This document shows, in pieces, positions 51,701-64,000 of a stretch of 64,000 bases of DNA (position 1 is the stretch's first letter; each line of letters starts with the position of its first letter). The notes beneath the pieces are model-generated. The model saw nothing but the letters and a program-made list of their open reading frames with translations. It was not told the DNA's origin and ran no database searches. Position numbers and translations under genes: made by a program. Origin of the DNA: Hirudinaria manillensis (Eukaryota; Annelida; Clitellata; Hirudinida; Hirudinidae); assembly GCA_034509925.1 (NCBI GenBank), contig CM067532.1:3552142-3616141 (forward strand). Reading direction: 5' to 3'.

Positions 51701-52423
51701 AAAGATAAAAATCTCGATAAATTTACGATAATGTACTACAAACTATTACTATGAAGTTTACTAGATACTTAAGCTGTTAGCAGCCCAACTCATAGAAAAC
51801 CATGCACAACCCCCTTGAAATAATTTTGATAATAGATAAAGTAATCTCTGCAACCCATAATTAATTTCCAGAATTCTACATAGTTCTAATAGATCTACTT
51901 TATTCAAAAGTAAAATCAAATCTTGATATTAGATAGACACTAGGTTAACAATTTAAAAAGACTATTTGAGGTCTTTATTCTATTCTAAATTACATTTCCA
52001 ATTAAATCTTCCATAACTCAATTGTGAAATTTTGAATATAAAATACTTATTATACTTCCCATGCACATACAATGATCTCAAAAACTATTGAAACGAATTT
52101 TAAATACATTAATATTAACACAATATATTAAGTTTTTCAACGGATGACACAACTGATGAACAATAATGCGCCCTGCCTTGAAAATGGTACTTCATGTACA
52201 TAAGAACTCTCAAAATATCATCAAACATTTCGTTCATTTACAATACTCTTCTAAGTATTGAGATTATTATTATTATTATATTATGAATGTGGTATAAATA
52301 CGATTATGTACCCAAGCTCTCATCTGCTGCAAGAAGTCCTTTCCCTTTACAGACCAAGGCTTCAGCAATCGCTTTCAATTCCGCTGCTCTTTCGTCGCTG
52401 ACAAGCTTGTAAAAACGAGACAT
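45789..52423 (-). CDS. Class I fructose-1,6-bisphosphate aldolase
   Basis: Glycolytic enzyme that cleaves fructose 1,6-bisphosphate to dihydroxyacetone phosphate and glyceraldehyde 3-phosphate; cytosolic tetramer. Seven exons: 52312-52423, 51383-51649, 50832-50992, 49783-49866, 49489-49663, 46042-46241 and 45789-45881; 1092 nt, 363 aa, the standard length. Active-site features are [44 protein letters not shown], the Schiff-base Lys230 in [18 protein letters not shown] and the C-terminal Tyr (HSY). The reading frame is open from 52423 back to the AG at 52491-52492, suggesting an upstream 5' UTR or alternative first exon, but no second start codon is visible. The 3.2-kb intron 5 holds a pogo-like element. 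Confidence 0.97.
46329..47584 (-). mobile_element. pogo/Tigger-like DNA transposon, copy 2, same internal deletion
   Basis: About 1.26 kb in aldolase intron 5, flanked by TA (46327-46328, 47585-47586). The left end is CAGGTAAAACCTGTC and the right end read inward CAGCAAAACCTTTGAG. Minus-strand transposase remnants match copy 1: [16 protein letters not shown] sequence, then [19 protein letters not shown] and an acidic tail. Length and deletion junction agree with copy 1, so both come from one deleted founder. The frame is broken by several substitutions and indels. Confidence 0.8.
47685..47757. repeat. Extra right-end fragment of the pogo-like family
   Basis: A sequence about 100 bp beyond copy 2 resembles the last 75 bp of copy 1 (CCCTAA..., TTTAACCCTAATCTTAGATG, then CTAATTCAAAGGGTTTAATG). 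It is either the remnant of another element or a duplicated terminus. Confidence 0.5.
50470..50715 (+). repeat. Possible solo LTR in aldolase intron 3
   Basis: A 246-bp block begins TGTTAGGGCCAATTCCC, has a TATA-like TTTATAAG at about 50516 and an AATAAA near 50684, and is compositionally unlike the flanks. These are LTR-like traits. No clean CA end or target-site duplication was found, so this is tentative. Confidence 0.35.
52264..52280. repeat. ATT microsatellite
   Basis: A short uninterrupted TTA/ATT tandem in aldolase intron 1. Confidence 0.7.
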
Positions 52424-52889
52424 CGCGGACCACACCTTCACAAAAGAGGAAGTTGACACGTTACCGCCACTAATAGCCTTTGAGACATCAGCCTATAAAA
52501 GTACGCACTTGGAGAAAATTAAAATACTAAATTTATGGTTAAATTCTTTGTGGTCAAGTTATTGTATGACGTGCATTGAAATAATAGTTTTGACTAATTT
52601 AATTCACAAAAGTTTCAGTTCCGTTTTGTTTGTAATATGGATTGCTCCAAGAGATTTCAAATCTTTACATCATCTGCGGAAGTTTATCTAATAAGTTATA
52701 TGGTATCATCATTATGAATACAGTGTTTCTTTTGAACATCCGTCGTGAGAGGAAGAGGAGGAAATTTCCCCACCCCGGACTAGCCGATGACCTCCCGGTA
52801 AAATACAAAATACGTTTAAGTATATGAAATTAGGGGTTCATAGTATTTTAAAGGAAATAGGATGACCCCAGAAATTTTGATTCACAAGC

Positions 52890-53720
52890 ACCAGCTCAAA
52901 TAAATGACATTAGCATCTGTTTTTCTCCGCCGACCCGAGGCTCGCGGGTCGCTAACGAGGAAATAGTTACGACGAATCGGATCAAGGGCGAGAAGCAGCG
53001 GTATTGCAACGTGGTGCAGCATCTGGCGTTCCACATCGCACAAGAAAGTCCAGGATCCTCTGATCTACCAGACTCTATCTCGTGCACAAGATGGAAAGAG
53101 GCCCTTCTGCAGCAATTGCCTGGCCCAGCCTGCAGGAGATAGCTGATCAGCAACCGACTGATACAACCCTCCTCGCTGAAGTTCACTGCAGTACCTCTAC
53201 CTTTCAGCCACGACAAAATCATGGTCAACACCTTCACAAGGAGAAGAGTTCATTAGCTTCAAGAGTACGAGCATTGACATTTTCATTTACTTCATTTCAT
53301 TGACAGGCCTTCCTGATCTAACCTGATTGATTTTATTTTTTGAATTTTCTTCTGTCGTTCGATGTTTGCTCTCTGGTGGGGGTATTGTAGCGCACTCGCG
53401 CGGCAGACGACTTTGCTTCTTTTTCGGCACTTTTTCAGTGACATAATCGCCAATATTCGGTCTGCGATATCCTCTGCCCTTACCAGCACAAATCCATTCA
53501 TTGCCACTTTCCGACCCCACCCCCCAGAGCATATTGAAGCTTGGTTTCAGCACTGTCAGCCTAGCCGATGCAACCTCGCCAGCAGGGCTATTTTGGATTG
53601 GACTCTCTCTCGAACTGGAAACCAGTGGAGCCGCCTCAAGGTGTTAAGTTCTATTTGCATTAGAATGTGTATACACGGTGGCAGTTTTAAACTGTTTTAT
53701 GAAAAAATTTAGATATAGTT
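52890..53720 (+). pseudogene. Possible Ty3/gypsy retrotransposon remnants
   Basis: This GC-richer block sits between the divergent aldolase and carrier genes. At about 53120-53225, joining two plus-strand frames, I read EIADQQPTDTTLL and then PSSLKFTAVPLPLS. This resembles the linker between RNase H and integrase of Ty3/gypsy polyproteins. At about 53505-53555 a frame reads ATFRPHPPEHIEAWFQ, reminiscent of the start of gypsy-type Gag (F-x-P-x-x-x-E-x-W-F). Frames are broken, and the order (pol piece before gag piece) implies rearrangement or two insertions. Confidence 0.35.
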
Positions 53721-54457
53721 TGTGTTTCATGACTGCTTATATTTTCATGATAAAGATATAAAGCAAAAAATATTTGATTAGAGTTCAGTCCGTGGATGCA
53801 TACTTAGTATGCATAATAGGGAGTCGCAATAGAGGAGGAGCTGTGTTTTGTCAGTCTCTGCTAGATCAGAAAGTTAAAGGGGTAGCTGGGGCTGATAGCA
53901 CTATTTTTTATGTATTATTTTCCAAAGTATTTATCCATTGTCAACAAGGGATGAAGAAACATGCACCTAGCTTCAACCTCTTCACTGGTCTCCGGTGACA
54001 GCATTACATCCTGGTTATCGTCCCGATTGCCGGCTGACGGCACCAATTTTATTTATTTACTTACAATCTATTTATCCATTTTCAAAAAAAGTATGGAAAA
54101 GCGCACTTTTTAACAATTGTGACAAAATACAGCTCCTTCACCTATTGCGGCTCCTCCTATTATGCAAATTCTAGACATAATCGTAGCCAGTGCGAACCTC
54201 GAAACCTTTCGTATAGCTCACACCTTGCGAAAGCTTAAATAATTTAATTGTCAATGCATTTTAATTTATAGTAGTAATTAAAATTTAATATAATTTAATG
54301 ACGATCTTCAATGATTATTACAAAAAATCAATGCTCAATCAATGACTAATAAAAACGTTTTCATTTCAGACTGATTCACGCTTTCTCTTATCAGTTTCAG
54401 ATTCGACTTTTTGTCAGATTGGTCTGTGGTTGGTTTTTACAGTTTTTACTTAAAACG
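53721..54457. other. Upstream region of the mitochondrial carrier
   Basis: Presumed promoter side. A perfect short hairpin (ATGCATAC / GTATGCAT) lies near 53798-53816. A 74-codon frame at 53774-53998 has no recognisable domain. Nothing else is supported. Confidence 0.35.
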
Positions 54458-60579
<6,122 letters not shown>

Positions 60580-62063
60580 ATTTACATGATTCTCTCAATC
60601 ACTCTTTGATCAGCTCTCTATCAAGGACTGTAATTTGAGTAGAATTTGGTTGCTTTTGCTATCTATCTTAAGAAGTTTTATCTGTGAGTTAGACCACTTC
60701 ATTCAGTGTCTCAAAATTTCATCTGGATTGGCTTTTGCTGGAAATACACATCTACAATTCATCTGCATTAGGCATAGCTGTTTGTGAGGATGTGGGTTTA
60801 TCTCATTTCATTTGTCTTTATTGGCAACACATTGGCATTAAACCACAGAAAAGTTAGCAAACAGTTTTGCAGAAAATAGAGCTGAGGTTGTAACATTTGT
60901 GCTTAAAGTCGCTTAGAGTTTTCTTCCTATTTGGTCTCATCTTGCCTCTCAGTCTCTGGGACTGATTGCTTGGTTTTGAATCTGGAATGCTATTGGTTGA
61001 TGTAATTATTTATTTTAATGATTGCACACTTAGAGGTTTAATACTAGCTCCTAATTTTTGGTCATAAATGTTTTACTTGGTTTATCATAAAATACTTGGT
61101 TTAATTTTATAGCAATAGTAATTCTATGATTTCCAAATCATTTTCAGAATTAGATTGATCTCAACAAATAAACTTTTATTGTTATTTTTACAAATTAATT
61201 AATGTAATATGATGCTATCATGCTATGCTTTGCATTGGTATTTGAACTACTCACAAAAAATAAATTGGGATTTGTGAGATATTCTAGCAAGCAATGGCTT
61301 TTAGCTGGTTTGTTTTGGGCAGCCCCTGCCTTGTATATTAGTTTTGGTTATTTTCAATAAGTTTTTTTATTGTCATTCAAAATGATGAAAGAAGGAAATC
61401 CTGTTTCAAATCGTTGTAGGATTGTTATATTTCGAGTGTAAATGCTAGTGCTATTATAACTTACTCAAGTGAGATTTTTTTGTAGCACTGCCAAAAAGTT
61501 TTTAACTCTTCGAGAAAAAAAAACTGATGAAAAATGGTCGACTTGGAATTTTATCCAAATTTGCTTCAATCTAGATCTAGAGATCTAGAGTTGTGGACTT
61601 CTAATTCCTTATGTGGTATATTTGTTTGCCTGATATAATGTATGCAAAGTAGATTTGAATGTCCACGTCGAGCAGCGGAGCCGTTCTTTTCCAATTTTGT
61701 TCATCCACCTGTTTTTCATTCATTCTTAGCTGCGGAATTGGAGGTTTAACACGAGGAAGACGGCGGCATCGACGACCTAGTTGTAAAATAAGAGGTGGGT
61801 AACATGGTACTTGTGCACGAGACTCAGATACTATCAAGAAATATCTTTAACCCTCAGCCATTCCTTGGGGTGCAAAATGATGATTAAGGCTGCTACTATG
61901 TCGTAAAAATTACAGCGTTTATCTCTTAGGACATTGAAAGTGCATCATTTTCACAAAAAGTCATTTGACTCATAAAATAGCAAAAAAGAATCTCGAAATT
62001 GATCATTACTTTTCACATATTCGTCAGGGTAATTGGATCAACGTTAGGAAGTTTTGGCCATTT
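60580..62063. other. JNK 3' UTR and downstream intergenic sequence
   Basis: Probably JNK 3' UTR to about 61.2 kb (AATAAA at 61168-61173). Overlapping CTAGATCTAG-type palindromes occur at about 61570-61590. A minus-strand 78-codon frame at 61601-61837 has no recognisable domain. Confidence 0.4.
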
Positions 62064-62541
62064 GTTGGTGTCGGGGACCTGTCTCCCGGTCCCGACAATA
62101 TTAACTTAAACTCCTTATTGCGAACAGTTTCTCGGGCAGGGAGCTACTTAGTAGTAGATTTTTTTTTGATTTTTAATTTAATTTGTTTTCTTAGGGTATG
62201 ATATGCGATGAATGGTTGGATGTGGGCCTGATTATGAAAGGTCTGGAATGTTCGGTGGTGTATGATTGGGTAAATAAGAATGGTTGGAGTTTTCTGAGAG
62301 TATAGAAAGGATAGAGTGTGTGGTAGAGGGAATCAGAGCGTGTCTTGTCAGTATTTAAGTGACATTATTAGTTAATTCTGTGTCTATAATATGATTTCTG
62401 GAACATTGCCCTAGTTAAGTGCTGTTAAGATATTAAATATCTCAATAAATATTTTATTTAAAAAAATGAATATTGAAAATCTTGATCTTTGATCAATACT
62501 GTTACGGTCCCTTACTAAGGAGAATGAGACGTGACAGTTGG
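62064..62541 (+). mobile_element. Solo LTR with 5-bp target-site duplication
   Basis: The LTR spans 62069-62536 (468 bp). It starts TGTCGGGGACC, ends GTGACA (TGT...ACA) and is flanked on both sides by GTTGG (62064-62068, 62537-62541), a perfect 5-bp duplication. Inside are a TATA-like TATTTAAG at about 62352 and AATAAA at about 62443, in the order expected for U3-R-U5. No internal coding sequence remains, so it arose by recombination between two LTRs. Ty3/gypsy or related elements make 5-bp duplications; the family is not identified. Confidence 0.8.
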
Positions 62542-63539
62542 CAAACAAAAATCTAATATTAAAAAAAGAAACTGTCCAAAAATTGAGCCAAAACTTACGT
62601 TAAAACATATTTTTCTTGCATGCTTTAATATAAAATTTCTGGTTTTAATTTTTTTGACATTCTCGTCTTAACCCAGCGATCAACAATTGTATTTTTGAAC
62701 ATTTATTACAAAATTAAAACGTATATACAATTATCATCAAGAAGCATGACCCCTCTCTCATTGTCTTCGCCTATTTAAACCTAGGATCCTTAGCATGTCG
62801 ACATTCGCCGATCGAATGTGATAATGGGCCGTAGGATTCAGTTTTCCGTGATATCAGGAAGACCGGACACTGGCATTTACAAAAGACACGTTGTTGTCCA
62901 GAGAAACAAATACAAACACCCACCCCACTTTTTACCTCATACCGTGCTTCATTTGTTCCACACACATAGAAGACATCGTCTCAAGCATGTTGAACAGATT
63001 CAGCGTTGTAGAAAATATCTCGTCTCTAATTTTTTCAGTTAAGAGCTAGGTCTTTGTAAGCCATCAGAATGCGGCACTTACAATCTTGTCAACATGTATG
63101 CATTATAATAAGTGGGGCCTAACATTTGGTGTTATTAAGTTTAAAAAAATAGCGGAATTTTATCAGGATTCGGTTTTTTAATGATAAAAACGTTGCACTT
63201 TTATTATGTTATACATTTATCTATCCTTATTTGTGGTACTGATATGTTGTTTGGGCATCTAATTAAATTTCAATATTGAAATCCCCTCATATTTAAAAAA
63301 ATATTTAAAAAAAAGATCCATTTAATTTTTAATATTCCTCCTTTGTCGTCTTCCAAGCCATCCTTCTAAGAAAATTCTATTCTAAATATTCATGAAATTA
63401 ATGATTTTATGACTGATGTTTAAAATATGCAAGTGGTTTACTTCCTGATTCATTCAAAAATATTTTCACACGTTCACGCATTCCTCGGGCAAGTTTAGAC
63501 CCTGATGCCTCTTAAAAAGCAATCGATTACATAGTCATG
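62542..63539. other. Intergenic, nothing recognised
   Basis: AT-rich sequence without conserved coding potential. A 74-codon plus-strand frame at 62818-63042 has no domain. Confidence 0.4.
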
Positions 63540-63860
63540 TTCCAACCTTCTTGATGTGAAATAGCTGTCAATTCTGGATAAGGAATTCTTCATTTTCACT
63601 TTCATCTCATGCCGTTTCACATCCTTCATCCAGTGAAATGAACTCCTGATGGGTCATATCGAAGGGAAGAAGAGAGACAAGTTCACTTTCAGTAATGCCT
63701 CCTCCTCAATCTCAGTCTCCAAAATGCCATCATCAACTTCTTCTCCAAAACCAAAGAAGTTCTGAATTGCTACTCAGTGTGAAGTTTTTGAAACATCTTG
63801 ATTTTTAGGATTTCTTTTTACCAGTGGCTGTAACTTCTCCACTCATGCTTGCTGCCAACA
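63540..63860 (-). mobile_element. pogo/Tigger-like fragment, copy 3
   Basis: The central part matches copies 1 and 2: the minus-strand acidic C-terminal transposase region (GAACTCCTGATGGG block, then CTCAATCTCAGTCTCC) joined directly to the segment CAGTGTGAAGTTTTTGAAAC. It therefore carries the same deletion junction. Left and right ends are not recognisable. Confidence 0.65.
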
Positions 63861-64000
63861 AAATTTTTCGAAAAGGTATCAGTCGAATATCTAGTGGTCA
63901 ATGAGAAATGTTACAGCATGAGTCACGGCAAAAAATGACTTATTAATGATTGATACTCCCAAAGAAGCATAGATTTTATTTAACTTAGCAAATAAATTTT

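Noticed and set aside
52424..52490. N-terminal extension of aldolase
   Set aside because: The frame is open upstream to an AG splice-like site, but no in-frame ATG exists and 363 aa from 52423 is the standard enzyme length. It is treated as a possible 5' UTR exon.

Overview
The window is nuclear DNA from an animal, almost certainly an invertebrate. It is AT-rich, and its genes are split by many short GT-AG introns (often about 60-350 bp). The products are metazoan-specific or typical of animals: a Wnt ligand, a TASK-type K2P potassium channel, a Cys-loop receptor subunit, MEF2, JNK and an NPDC1-type protein. The clade cannot be fixed from sequence alone; a protostome such as an arthropod is plausible but unproven. 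There are no bacterial operons, CRISPR arrays or convincing tRNA or rRNA genes. Exon boundaries were read by eye from reading frame, splice dinucleotides and family conservation. For Wnt, TASK, PSMA1, MEF2, aldolase, the mitochondrial carrier and JNK, all exon phases close from start codon to stop codon.

Layout. 3.5-5.2 kb (-): Wnt-1/wingless-like with a lysine-rich insert. 7.5-9.3 kb (+): TASK-like K2P channel. 10.0-16.7 kb (-): Ku80/XRCC5. 17.4-18.0 kb (-): decayed reverse transcriptase fragment. 18.75-22.1 kb (+): condensin II subunit NCAPH2. 24.0-28.04 kb (+): nearly complete non-LTR retrotransposon with a poly(A) tail and two frameshifts in A-runs. 28.5-29.4 kb: tRNA-SINE-like segment and small ORFs. 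29.7-31.8 kb (+): alpha-type nicotinic receptor-like subunit, 5' end unresolved. 32.7-33.9 kb (-): NPDC1/CAB-1-like, 5' end unresolved. 34.7-36.7 kb (-): proteasome alpha subunit PSMA1. 37.6-43.2 kb (-): MEF2, with a pogo/Tigger-like element in one intron. 45.8-52.4 kb (-): class I fructose-bisphosphate aldolase, with a second pogo copy and a possible LTR in introns. 52.9-53.7 kb: possible Ty3/gypsy remnants. 54.5-56.8 kb (+): SCaMC-like mitochondrial carrier without EF-hands. 58.0-60.6 kb (+): JNK. 62.06-62.54 kb: solo LTR with a perfect 5-bp target duplication. 63.5-63.9 kb: third pogo-family fragment.

The genes do not form one pathway. They are an ordinary mix of signalling, DNA repair and chromosome structure, proteolysis, glycolysis and transport genes. 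The unusual material is the Wnt insert, the long TASK cytosolic loop, the EF-hand-less carrier, three apparent GC-AG introns, an internally deleted pogo family in three copies, and the retrotransposon and solo LTR. I found no strong candidate for an entirely new biological system.
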